Origin: Sugiyamaella lignohabitans
Taxonomy: Eukaryota; Ascomycota; Dipodascomycetes; Dipodascales; Trichomonascaceae
Reading direction: 5' to 3'
NCBI RefSeq assembly: GCF_001640025.1
Contig: NC_031671.1
Coordinates: 496,001 to 560,000, forward strand
Length of the DNA: 64,000 bases
Below are positions 10,784-22,293 of this stretch, one piece after another; the first letter of the stretch is position 1; every line of letters starts with the position of its first letter. The notes below the pieces were generated by a model, which searched no databases, was not told the origin of the DNA, and worked only from the letters and a program-made list of their open reading frames with translations. A program made the position numbers and the translations under genes.

Positions 10784-11118
10784 GGTTAACTTTTTTTTCT
10801 TTGATTTCTAATTTCACTGCCAACTGGTTCTGATTTCCGTGGTTGAAATAAATAGATTGCTAGGGGATAATTCGTAAGAATCTAGCAAACAATTCGGGGC
10901 TTTAGGGGGGTACAACTAATACAGGTGTATATTACCAGCCAGTAAAAGGAACTCCAAAAAAAAAAAAAGAGAAAAAAAAAAAGATCCACTAACTGGGCTA
11001 TCTCCCGATTATAAATACTACTCCCAAACGAGAAAAAAAAAATTCTTTAACCCTGCATGATACGGCTCAACATCTGCACCCGTCCCGTCGGTGTACCGCG
11101 GCTTGACCTCTGGACCCT
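10784..11118. promoter_or_regulatory. Upstream region of IMP dehydrogenase
   Basis: This stretch holds the likely IMPDH promoter on the minus strand, with A-rich tracts at about 10956-10982 and 11031-11042 (T-tracts on the gene strand). I see no unambiguous TATA box or other gene. Confidence 0.4.
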
Positions 11119-11173
11119 GCCTCCGGCGGCTGGGGCTCTGCCCCAGACCCCGTGGCTCCTGCTCCGCAGGAGA
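11119..11173. repeat. GC-rich element, half copy (left arm, tip A)
   Basis: A left arm whose tip A carries a TCC loop. It is followed to about 11330 by degenerate arm-like fragments, including another tip-A hairpin near 11228-11245. Confidence 0.85.
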
Positions 11174-11359
11174 TTCTTTTCCAGGGGGAGACCCTGCTAC
11201 GGGCACTGAGGCTCCACTTCAGACTCAATGGCACCTGCTTCGCAGGAGTTGCTCCGCGAACCGGCCGGTCTCGGGGTTTACCCCTGAGGATCAGGGTCCT
11301 GATTTTCAGGGGGGTTTTGTTTCTCCGAGTGGTCTAAATACCCGTCTCCTTGTGTCTCT

Positions 11360-11533
11360 GCCTCCGGCGGCTGGGGCTCCGCCCCAGACCCCGTAGCTCC
11401 TGCTTCGCAGGAGTTCCACGAACCAGGGCCGGTTTCGGCCTCTGACCCTGAAAATCAGGGTCCTGATCCCCAGCGGTTCTCCTGCGAAGCAGGAGCAACG
11501 GGGTCTGGGGCGGAGCCCCAGCCGCCGGAGGCA
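11360..11533. repeat. GC-rich inverted-repeat element, full copy (A/A)
   Basis: Left and right arms both carry tip A, separated by an unusually long spacer (about 65 bp) that includes CTGAAAATCAGGG-type short palindromes also seen near 11580. Confidence 0.88.
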
Positions 11534-11612
11534 GAGACCCGAACCCGTCCGAGTTAAGTGGATCGGGCCCAGATGTTACCCCTGAAAATCGGACCCTGAT
11601 CTTCAGGGACAT

Positions 11613-11668
11613 CTCCTGCGAAGCAGGAGCAACCAGGGTCTGGGGCGGAGCCCCAGCCGCCGGAGGCA
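11613..11668. repeat. GC-rich element, half copy (right arm, tip A)
   Basis: A single right arm just beyond the PEP4 stop codon, the last of a cluster of three copies in 550 bp. Confidence 0.88.
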
Positions 11669-11741
11669 GCACAGCCCACAGTCACATACAGGTTATTGAT
11701 ATTGGGAAATAGAGAGAATAAAAAAAGAAGAGAGGGGCCGG

Positions 11742-13333
<1,592 letters not shown>

Positions 13334-14007
13334 GGTTGTTGTTGTTGAAAAGCAGTGGATATCGGTCGCAACAACGAAGAAAATGTGGTTGTTAGTTGAG
13401 TTTGTGAAGTGATTGAGGATGAGGTTGAAGTTGAAGTTGGGTGTTGTACAGCAGGGATGCAAGGTCTAAAATGTATAGAATAATCTCTGTCGCCCCGAGA
13501 ACAGTGGGTTATGGGGTGCAATTGGCGTCAAAGAAGGGTTCTAATTCGGTAACAAAACAAAGGCCCGGTAAATTCAGGCTTGAAAATGTCACGGAATCGA
13601 GGTCAAAGACGGTTGTTACGAAAAAATTCTCAGTACAGTTCAGGTGAAGTGAAAGAGAAGAGGAAGAAGAGAAACAAGCTGAAAAGCAAGCTAAAACAAG
13701 GTCGCCTCGTTTTGGGGTGGTTGTGGCAAGGCGCTAGCCGATCTGAGATTCTGTTTTCTGTTATCTAAGAGATACGGGTTAGGGGTGTATGCTAAAATCA
13801 GGCAATTATGCACTCAACACCTGCCAGGATCAGGTGGGGGAGGCGGGTGGGCTGGGTCGATTCCGACTCAATCCACCGACCCCCCTCCCCAACTGGGCTC
13901 CTTGCACCACCGGCCGCTTGCTACCGGTCTCCGCCACTGTCGCGGGGCCTCGCGGTGCCTGGCGGGGTAGAGAGGACCGGGAGCGGGAGGGAGGGGGAGG
14001 GGGGTTT

Positions 14008-14062
14008 GCCTCCGGCGGCTGGGGCTCCGCCCCAGACCCTGGTTGCTCCTGCTTCGCAGGAG
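14008..14062. repeat. GC-rich element, half copy (left arm, tip A)
   Basis: A single left arm directly followed by the short tandem repeats at 14096-14143. Confidence 0.88.
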
Positions 14063-14095
14063 TTTGCTCGGGCTGCCCGCTGCTGCGGATTCTCT

Positions 14096-14143
14096 GCTGA
14101 TACGGTTGCTGATACGGTTGCTGATACGGTCGCTGATACTGCG
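14096..14143. repeat. Four tandem 12-bp units
   Basis: Units read GCTGATACGGTT twice, then GCTGATACGGTC, then GCTGATACTGCG. On the minus strand the same units read as Gln/Tyr/Pro codons, and on the plus strand as Ala-Asp-Thr-Val. Confidence 0.85.
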
Positions 14144-14213
14144 GATTCCGCTGCGATTCTGCCGCTGTTGTTGCTGATACTGATATCGCCGTCTGTTGCT
14201 AGAGCTACTGCCG

Positions 14214-14244
14214 CCGCTGCTGCTGCTGCTGCTGCTGCTGCTGC
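14214..14244. repeat. CTG/CAG microsatellite
   Basis: About ten triplets of CTG on the + strand (CAG on the minus strand), interrupted once by CCG. Confidence 0.85.
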
Positions 14245-14621
14245 CCTGCTGTATCTCCCCCCGCTGTTTTTGCCCCTCTGCCTCTCTGCCCCGCTCTCCC
14301 TCCCCACTTGCCAGGACCGTCCACTGTTTTACCCCTGAGCTAACTCCTCTTCATTAACTGTTGTCCTTTTAATTCTATATTTTAATGCTATATTTTGCTA
14401 CTGCTCTTCTACTGTTTTTGATTGTTTATTATTTTTATTGTGACTTATTGTGACTTATTGTGTCTCTACAGTCGCTGTTTCGTTTGCCTCTGTGTTTACT
14501 CATCACGCAATTGCTGCTGCAAGCCCTGACTCACTCAATGGCTGTTTGTTCCGTGGTAGCGGCTGTGGGTGGGTCTGTTTGTGGCTCGATTCTCTCGTAC
14601 CGGCCGGCGAGCATTCCGGCA

Positions 14622-14622
14622 G

Positions 14623-14662
<40 letters not shown>

Positions 14663-14670
14663 TGCTGCTG
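14622..14670. repeat. CTG/CAG microsatellite
   Basis: About sixteen triplets, mixed GTT and CTG. On the minus strand it encodes the glutamine run of the ORF at 14503-14706. Confidence 0.88.
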
Positions 14671-15068
14671 ATTCTGTTGGTCTGACGCCATGGCCACGGC
14701 CGTCAAGGTATGATTCCCATGCTGGTTTCCGTTCCTTTACTTTAATGTCCCCAACACTACCTGGCCCGTATCTCGGCCAAGCCAACTGCTCTTGCCTGCC
14801 TGCTTTCAGCGCCACATGACATGCTGTTATCGCTGCTGTGATCCCTCGTTCCATCGTACATAATCATGCGTCACCGGGGCCTGATACTGTACATGAACCG
14901 ATCTCCCTGTATCCTTGCATCACCTCGCTTCCCGACGCACCTTAGCATCTGAATATTATACTATAAATACCTCTGGACCCATTGCCAGGAACCATGAACT
15001 CATTTCAATCCAACTCTCCGAACTAATGCCACCATGCACTTCCTACTCATGCTCGCTGGCATGACGAT

Positions 15069-15204
15069 GCCTCCAGCGGCTGGGGCTGCGCCCAGACCCC
15101 CGGCTCCTCTCGCTCCGCTCGAGTCATTTCGTCCACGGTCCATGTCATCTCCTGCGAAGCAGGAGCAACCAGGGTCTGGGGCGGAGCCCCAGCCGCCGGA
15201 GGCA
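15069..15204. repeat. GC-rich inverted-repeat element, full copy (C/A)
   Basis: Tip C on the left and tip A on the right. The left arm has one substitution in its terminal box (CCTCCAGCGGC). Confidence 0.88.
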
Positions 15205-16337
15205 GTCTCTCCCCAGCGGCGGATACCCGTTCGTGCCATGGCGGTGTGAACACCGGGTAACATGAAAATATATTTCAGAGTTTTAGCTGAAGGCCGGGTA
15301 AAATGCAAGTTATTGTATATAGTGTATGCAATGTATCTAATATTCCTTGCCATATGGGTACTTGAGCTGCATTGCGATGCTGGTATGTGCAATAAACAAT
15401 AAACTCCCCAAAATAATATTTCCAGAATGTATGATTCAGTGTTGTGTGCCAAGCTTATTTTCAATGAGATACCCAGTATAGACATATATATAGAGAGAGG
15501 ATTTAAGTAGTATATCCAGTCTATAGCCTGGGGTGTAATAGGTCAAACTCATGGTAGTAATGAGGGCTCTGATCATCGCGCCGGTTTACGATACTGTCTC
15601 CAGCCATGGATTTAGGTTAGGTCAGAAGACATCCAGTCGATGGTCCCTGAGCGAGTTCATCTGTAAACTTCCCAAACCTATTTCTCAGCTGAAGAATCAA
15701 TCGCAATTTCATAGCAAATAGCCGCTTCTATTATCGGCTGGAAGTATCTGCTTGGATATTGTATGTACAACGGCTCACTTCACCATATCTAATAGCAGCG
15801 AAATGGGAGCCTATAATCTCATGGCTCATCAATTCCAGGAGTGCAGATAATAATATATACACTGAAACCACTGTAAACAAGTGGCTGTCAACTGGCCATT
15901 TTATTTCATGAACTGAGCCCCTGATCATGTGGACGCATTAGCATGGCAATGTTCAAACTCCTGTACTTTCCATTGTATTCATCTAACCATAGTCAATGAG
16001 CGAAAATTGCAGTTTCAAGAGGCCATTGCAAAAAACAATAGTTTCAAAATTGCACTCCATGACTAGACTTCTCAGTGCATGAGTCTATGCAGGGTCCATG
16101 TCCATGATGCATTGAGACCCTTTAATCAATCATCAATGGTTAATGCCAGCTCTGTCTGTAATGGCTTTGTACGATTAGACTGCGTCGTCTGCCAATGTTG
16201 ATACCACCGAGAGCGAGAATATAATTTGTGAAAGATGGGCTGACATGTTGCCATTATAGCCAGGCATTGGCGGGTCAAGCTCTCATGGATTAATTCGAAT
16301 ATCTCAGCTGATCCCAAATATCCCATGAGCCAACCCG

Positions 16338-16427
16338 GCTCCGGCGGCTTAGACCGTCGACGCAACGACTCGAGCGCAGCGAGAGGAGCAACCAGGGTCT
16401 GGGGCGGAGCCCCAGCCGCCGGAGGCA
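16338..16427. repeat. GC-rich element, internally deleted copy
   Basis: The left arm is reduced to about 12 bp of the terminal box, then GACCGTCGACGCAACGA of the standard spacer and an intact right arm with tip C. This looks like an internal deletion of a full copy, just beyond the RAD53 3' end. Confidence 0.82.
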
Positions 16428-16471
16428 CACACCCCGCCAACAGTTCTTCATTGACTACCATTATTCTACAG

Positions 16472-19371
16472 CTACTGTCTCACTGACAACTTTTTACTAG
16501 GTCGGATCGTCGACCCGTCGGTGCCGCTCTGGCTGCCTGTCTGGAGGGTGTTAGTGGCTGGTGGTACTGCCTCCGGCGGCTGGGGCTCCGCCCCAGACCC
16601 TGGTTGCTCCTGCGAAGCAGGAGATACTTACGCCAAAAGCCCGCTTTTTGGACGGGAGTCGTGACAGATTGGGCCGGGTGTCGGTGGCGTTGTTATTGTT
16701 GGGCGCGTCGGTGTATGAATGGAGCTGTTTGCGGATGGGACTGGAATCGCTGTCTTCACTTGGCGTGGCAAGGACTGCCGGTTCGGCAGCCGTTACGGGC
16801 TGGCCGCCCTCTTGGATCAGCTGGCATCTTTTAAGGTACCCTTCGTCGTCGGCATCGAGGATATTCGCACTGAATCCAAGCGTGATGTGACCTGCGTAGT
16901 ATGTTAGTGAATCTGAGCTACAGATGTGCTTGTGGGTGTGAAAAATAGACTTACGTTTGTTGTCGCGATCCATGTCTATGAAGAGACAGATAGTATCGCC
17001 AGACTCGATGAGCGCTTTTTTCCCCGCTCCAATAAGTTCGCCGTTGAGAAAGCAGCCGTTGGATGACCGGTCCACAAGCCAAATCTCTTGCTTGACCCCT
17101 GAACCCGAATGTGGAACTCGGATGATTTCACAGTGCCGTTTAGAAACTCGTCTCTCTTCAACTTGTACGTCATTGTCTGGAACTCTACCCAATGTGAATA
17201 CGGGTCGTGTGACATAGATATCGCGAAATGGAATACTGTTCGGTAGAGTGTCAAGACGCATGTATGCTCCTGGAGGAGGTTGGTCGGCATTGCCAATACT
17301 GTCAAAGTCGCGTACTCCGGGTTGTTGGAACGGCAATACTTTGTGACCAGGTGAAGAAGCCAGTCCGTTGCGAAGATGAATGCCAGAGTCGAACGAGGAT
17401 TCAACTTGCATCGACGAATCGCCGTATTTGTTGGACCGTTGTGACAACTGTGCCTCGACATGCTCTTTGATTTCCTGCGAATCCGAGTCTGAGTCGCATT
17501 CAGCAAGGGCTGGTAGACTGTTGTACTCTGCTTCTAACGATTCGTAATCTTTAAGAGCCTTTTCCTGTTCAGACTTGTCATTACTGTCAGTGTTATCTGG
17601 AATTTCAGGTTCAACTGAGGATCTGATTTGAAGACTGGAAATAGGAAGCTCTTCATTGTATGACGATTGGAGATCAGCAGGACCTGGATCCACAGCTGGT
17701 GATTCTGGTGCTGGAAGCCCTGATACTTTACCAGGAGTCACAGCAGCTGGTCTTACAGTCGATCTTACTGGAGAATCAGCAGCAAGCTGTGCTGCGGATG
17801 GAGGAATTGGTGGCAATGGTCGTGGAGGTGCGGGTGCCTGGCGGGCTGGTGTTATTGGTAATTCTTCTAGAACAGACTCCCCGCTATTGAACGACTCTTC
17901 GGTTTCCATCATCCATGGCAGTTTCAAACAAACAGTGGCGTTTGGTCTGTGTTGAGCATCCACTGTTAGCAAACTGCCAATAAAATCAATGCCGTTTTTA
18001 CTCAAGTTTATATCCTGTAATGGCTTTAATAAGAACCTGCCAGTGCCGATGTTATGATTCATTTGTTCCTGGGTGTTCCCTTCGAATGGAAGATAGCCAG
18101 TGAGGATCACGTAAGTCAAGCAACCGATTCCCCAAATATCGCAGATATTCGAGTAAGCAGCATCCACTTTACGGTCTCTTGCAAACAGCACTTCTGGAGC
18201 AAGATATGCTAGAGTTCCACAGAAAGTTTTCAGAAATGAGCCCGATTGCTGCATTTTAGCGAGACCGAAATCAGACACCTTGACAATCACTGGATTGTCC
18301 TGAGCAATCAGAATATTATCTGGTTTGAGATCTCTATGACTTATTCCTAGACCATGCACATACTCGACCGCACGAAGAATCTGGCGCACCACTTCTCGAG
18401 CAGCATCTTCAGGAATCGGGCCGTTTTGCAAAACAAAGTCCATAAGATCGCCTCCTGCTAAATAGTCCATAACTAAGTAGTAATTTCGATCGTCCTCATA
18501 AAAATCATGTAAACCAGCTACATTTTCATGATGCAATTGTTTAAGGATCTGAACCTCCTTATTAACAGTGGTATTTTTCGTGAGATTATTCTTTTTAATG
18601 ATCTTAACAGCATACGTCTCGCCAGACTCGCGTTCAATAGCCTTTCTAACCACTGCGAACGCACCCTGCCCAAGCACTCCTCCCAGATCATAGTGTTTGC
18701 CAATACCTTCCAGCTCCTTTTCCGACCCATTCTTCTGCTGTGGAATGCGAACCAAAAAGCTCAATTCGTCCGACTCCACACCTATACCCACAGAAATCTC
18801 ATCACCCTGCACCGTCATATAGCATTTGCCCTTAATCATCTTGGCCGAGTTCAGGTACGTTCCGTTAGTCGAAGTATCTACAACAGTTAGTTTTCGCACT
18901 TGAGGGTGTCATCTGCCTCCGGCGGCTGGGGCTCCGCCCCAGACCCTGGTTGCTCCTGCTTCGCAGGAGATGGCCGGGACCGTCGACGGAACGACTCGAG
19001 CGTAGCGAGAGGAGCCAGGGGGTCTGGGGCACAGCGCCAGCCGCCGGAGGCAGTGTGGGGAACCTACCTTTGAGGAGAAGGGTCCGTGAAGTATCTTCGT
19101 TAGTGAGGATCACGAAATGGGTGTTGCTAAGCCGTTTGGAGTCGCCCAGGTGGAAGTCGCTGTTGGGGTTGCGGCCAAAGCGCCATTCTTGGCGCCGTTT
19201 TTTGGGGTTGCTTCGCAGGACCAATTGCGAGCTTGGAAGGTTGTGGTTGGGTGTGGTACAGATGAGAACGCACACGACATCGTCGTCGTCGCGTTTTCCT
19301 GTCTTCGGCAGATTGGGTTCTTGTTCCAGTGACGGCTGGGTCGACGGCTGGGTCGCCTCGTCTTCAATCAT
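16472..19371 (-). CDS. RAD53: Checkpoint kinase Rad53/Chk2 type, two FHA domains (three introns)
   Basis: This effector kinase of the DNA damage and replication checkpoints acts in the nucleus. Exons 19068-19371, 16955-18877, 16632-16891 and 16472-16540 give 851 residues (S. cerevisiae Rad53 has 821). The N-terminus has TQ sites (ATQPSTQPS) as in Rad53. FHA1 (about residues 55-125) is completed by intron 1 removal, giving KDTSTNGTYLN. The kinase domain is about 164-424, with GQGAFAVV, the AVKIIKK lysine, HRDLKPDN, DFGLAK and APEVLFA. FHA2 (about 645-735) has TLGRVPDNDVQV and RSSNGCFLNG. Introns 1 and 3 each contain a GC-rich element. Intron 2 (16892-16954) is 63 nt, a multiple of three without a stop, so its retention would add 21 residues. 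The last exon is the least certain: AG acceptors at 16541 and 16537 give different basic tails. Confidence 0.93.
16569..16623. repeat. GC-rich element, half copy inside RAD53 intron 3
   Basis: A left arm with a tip-A hairpin in inverted-loop form. On the gene strand it begins only about 8 nt after the GTAAGT donor and makes up most of the 91-nt intron. Confidence 0.9.
18915..19052. repeat. GC-rich element, full copy inside RAD53 intron 1
   Basis: Tips A and C with the standard spacer. The intron (18878-19067, 190 bp) consists mainly of this element; the branch site ACTAAC and acceptor TTGTAG follow it. Confidence 0.92.
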
Positions 19372-20496
19372 CCCGGCTGAGTTCGTGTCTCCTGGCCTGT
19401 ATCCCTGTGGTTCTTCGTGTATTTCTTTGTCTGTTTCTTTGTATTTGCGATGTAATATTGAAAGACTGCTTGAAAAAATGGATACAGTCTGACTTCAACT
19501 GAGTTCAATTGAGTTCAACTGACTGTCGATGAACCAGATCAACCGTGACGAATTACGAATGGATATCGACGATGACCCGTCTTCTGAGGCTGTTTATAAC
19601 CAATGCAACGAATATATTTTTCAGAAAACAGATTTCACCAGTGTAAAGAATCGCTATTTTCAAAGCGAATAATAATTTTTTTGTCTGTTCAGACCCAAAT
19701 CTTAATTGTCCTGGGAAACTGCGACACGCGTTAGAATTATTATATCAGTAAATGGATCTGTGCAGTCCGCCGCAATGCCCATCACCTCCAAAAGTGTCAG
19801 TTCCTTTATCCGGGTACTATGACACACTCTGACGATGCTGATGGACTCTTTTCGTAACTTTATATCAAGTTGGTACACAGATTTCTGACTTAATAAACTG
19901 ACCCCAGACTCGAACGAAACTCAAAATCAAAAATAAAGCCTGGTTTATAACTGACCTGCCAATAATAAGCCTAGTACGATTCGTTATCTAATAGCGGTTT
20001 CCGAATATGGCAGTTTTGACGGCGATTGCCGATCTGCAAGCTCACATCAGATCCCACTAGTGAACAGACGCAGGGTCTATCGACGAACGCTCGATTTGTA
20101 TGTGACGTGATTGGCTGAATATTTTTAGATCGCGCAGTGAAATCTACGATTCCACTGTTAACAGGTGAACATCCAAGGAATTTTTTCAATATCGCCAACA
20201 CAATTTGAGTCTTCTGGCAGTTGTAAGGTAGACAACTTCGCCACAAAACCAGTTCTACCTCGGCAGGGCACACCAAAAGGCTCACTTTTGAATGCTTGCT
20301 TCACGAACACCTCTCAAGCTGATCTCCAGCATCGCATCCCAGCTCCGTATGCGACTTATGACCCCGCCATCCCATATAAAGGTCACCGTACGACCTCGCA
20401 AACGGGTGCATGAAGCCACATGACCCTCACACGAACCTGCACCTGACCGTCGAACCCTGTGTCGCCACTGGTCCGGGGAAATTCTCTGGGGCCACT

Positions 20497-20635
20497 GCCT
20501 CCGGCGGCTGGGGCTCCGCCCCAGACCCTGGTAGCTCCTCTCGCTTCGCTCGAGTCGTTTCCGCCACAGTCCCGGCCATCTCCTGCGAAGCAGGAGCAAC
20601 CAGGGTCTGGGGCGGAGCCCCAGCCGCCGGAGGCA
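20497..20635. repeat. GC-rich inverted-repeat element, full copy (C/A)
   Basis: Tip C left, tip A right, with the spacer in reverse orientation (CCACAGTCCCGGCCAT). Confidence 0.9.
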
Positions 20636-21227
20636 GACCCAGTAGCGGAGCGAGAATCGATCGTGCAACTTGTATTTTAACCTAGTCCAATATCGACCGT
20701 AATATCAGGTGCAGAGGAGCTCGAAAGAGCGATTATTGGTCGAAATTCACGAAGCAATTCCGGCCCTCGACAGTCCTGGATACCCCATACTTACAACCTC
20801 TGGACCTTGTATGGTTTATTGTGGTTTGGTTTGTCACGTTCCCACTGGTGAGACGCAGAATAGAGACTGTAAGCGGCAAAAAGGCAGTTGTTAAAAGACT
20901 CCATGAACATAAATTCTATTGGCGAGGGACCGAGGACATCGGCAGAGCAAAAGTTCGGGCTGGTACCGCCAGCTGCTAAGAATCTGCTACTGAAGTCATG
21001 ATGAAGGCCGTATGAACTTACTGGTGGTTACCTCCTTGCAGGACCAAGAGAAGGGAAGACTGGTGGTTCCTGTGTGTATGAGGGAAATAGCTCAGGCAAG
21101 TACAGGTGACTTTGTTGTATTTCTGTTGTACGATAGAACCACCATCTTCTCATTTATTATATACAAATGGACAAAGAAATGATTTCTAGTTCCTTGAGTC
21201 CAAAATAGACCGGGAATATCCGACGCT

Positions 21228-21288
21228 CGGCTCGGGCGCAGCGAGAGGAGCAGCGGGTTCTGGGGCAGAGCCCCAGCCGCCGGAGGCA
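21228..21288. repeat. GC-rich element, half copy (right arm, tip C)
   Basis: A single right arm with minor substitutions in its tip. Confidence 0.85.
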
Positions 21289-21513
21289 AGTCCACCCCCT
21301 GAGATGCCCTTACTGGGTCTGGAGATAGTAGACTGGATAAGGAAGTGAGAGCGTCGATTGTTCTTATCTTATCAGTAGTATGTGCATAAGTAAAGTCTCA
21401 GGTGAGCTGCGGCGTCAGATCAAAAGCTGAAAAAAAAACTGCATCCATCAAAATGCAGGGATGCGAGCGTGATTTGAGTTGTCATTTGTTTATTATTTTA
21501 CACAAACTTAAAA

Positions 21514-22107
21514 ATGACTACTCTGGATTACGAGGAGCCTTTGACTTCTACAGTGAGACCGAATACTGCCGCGTTTCTCACTGTTCGATTTATCAAATCG
21601 TTCCCTTATCGTACAGTCAAGAATCACGTTTATAAGGACGTGGACCTGACGAAAGTTACGGCTCCTAAACTACTGGAAATGATCCAAACAAGTAAGTTCT
21701 GCTAGAGAAGGTTGTTTTATGTGTTATATTTGGCGGAGCTTGAGATGTGTATCTTGGATAAAGATTTGGTATAGCGAATATGTCTATGTTCAAGTGGTGT
21801 TGCTTAATAAGCTAGTGAGCAAAAGGGAGAATGCCGATACTAACTGTTGTCAGCTGCTAAAACCGAGTCTGGTTTCAAGCCATACCGCACGGTTGACTTT
21901 GATACGATAAAAATCTACACCAAAGCTCATGGATCCAAGACTATGAATCTTGTCATCAACTTTGAGCACGACGACGACTGGGTGCTCGATCTAAATGATG
22001 AGACTAAGACTCTGGAGAAATACGGCATTGAAAACGAGACCGAATTGTCTGTTTTCAACAAGCAAGCTTATGAAGAGTTCAAGCAGAACCCAGAAGAAAA
22101 GTGGTAA
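21514..22107 (+). CDS. AIM29: UPF0538 family protein (AIM29/C2orf76 type, one intron)
   Basis: This 143-residue protein belongs to the UPF0538 family (yeast Aim29, human C2orf76), conserved but of poorly defined function. Exons are 21514-21691 and 21854-22107. The intron (21692-21853) has donor GTAAGT, branch site TACTAAC and acceptor TGTCAG, and joining gives EMIQTTAKTESGFKPYRTVD in frame. Family hallmarks are the start FLTVRFIKSFPYRTVKNHV, then DTIKIYTKAHGSKTMNLVIN, and DDDWVLDLND, followed by GIENETELSVFN. No signal peptide or membrane segment is visible, so a cytosolic protein is likely. Family membership is recognised from the conserved motifs; the gene symbol is by presumed orthology. 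Confidence 0.88.
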
Positions 22108-22293
22108 TTTTTTTAAGCATTCAACGAATAGCATTCAATGTGTGATTAACCATCATCTGTAGGGAGTTATATCTCTCTCGATAATAAACACGGAAATCAT
22201 GTATCAACAAATATGCATTAAAATTAAATTATTATTATTTTCATGAACCTATTACAAAAACATCCTCGAAAAAAAGAAGGTATCTAGCGCCGT

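Larger units (their letters stand above)
13334..16471. other. Region between PEP4 and RAD53 without a confirmed gene
   Basis: About 3.1 kb. The first part is the PEP4 promoter. The region 13820-14340 is GC-rich and contains short repeats; 14500-14700 has a CAG/CTG tract. From 15230 to 16330 the sequence is A/T-rich without a convincing ORF. A polyglutamine ORF on the minus strand (14503-14706) could be an exon of an unrecognised gene but has no recognisable partner exon. Confidence 0.4.
19372..21513. other. Region between RAD53 and the UPF0538 gene, no recognised gene
   Basis: About 2.1 kb that includes the RAD53 promoter on the left and the UPF0538 promoter on the right. Apart from two GC-rich element copies I see no protein-like ORF, tRNA or repeat. 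Confidence 0.45.
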
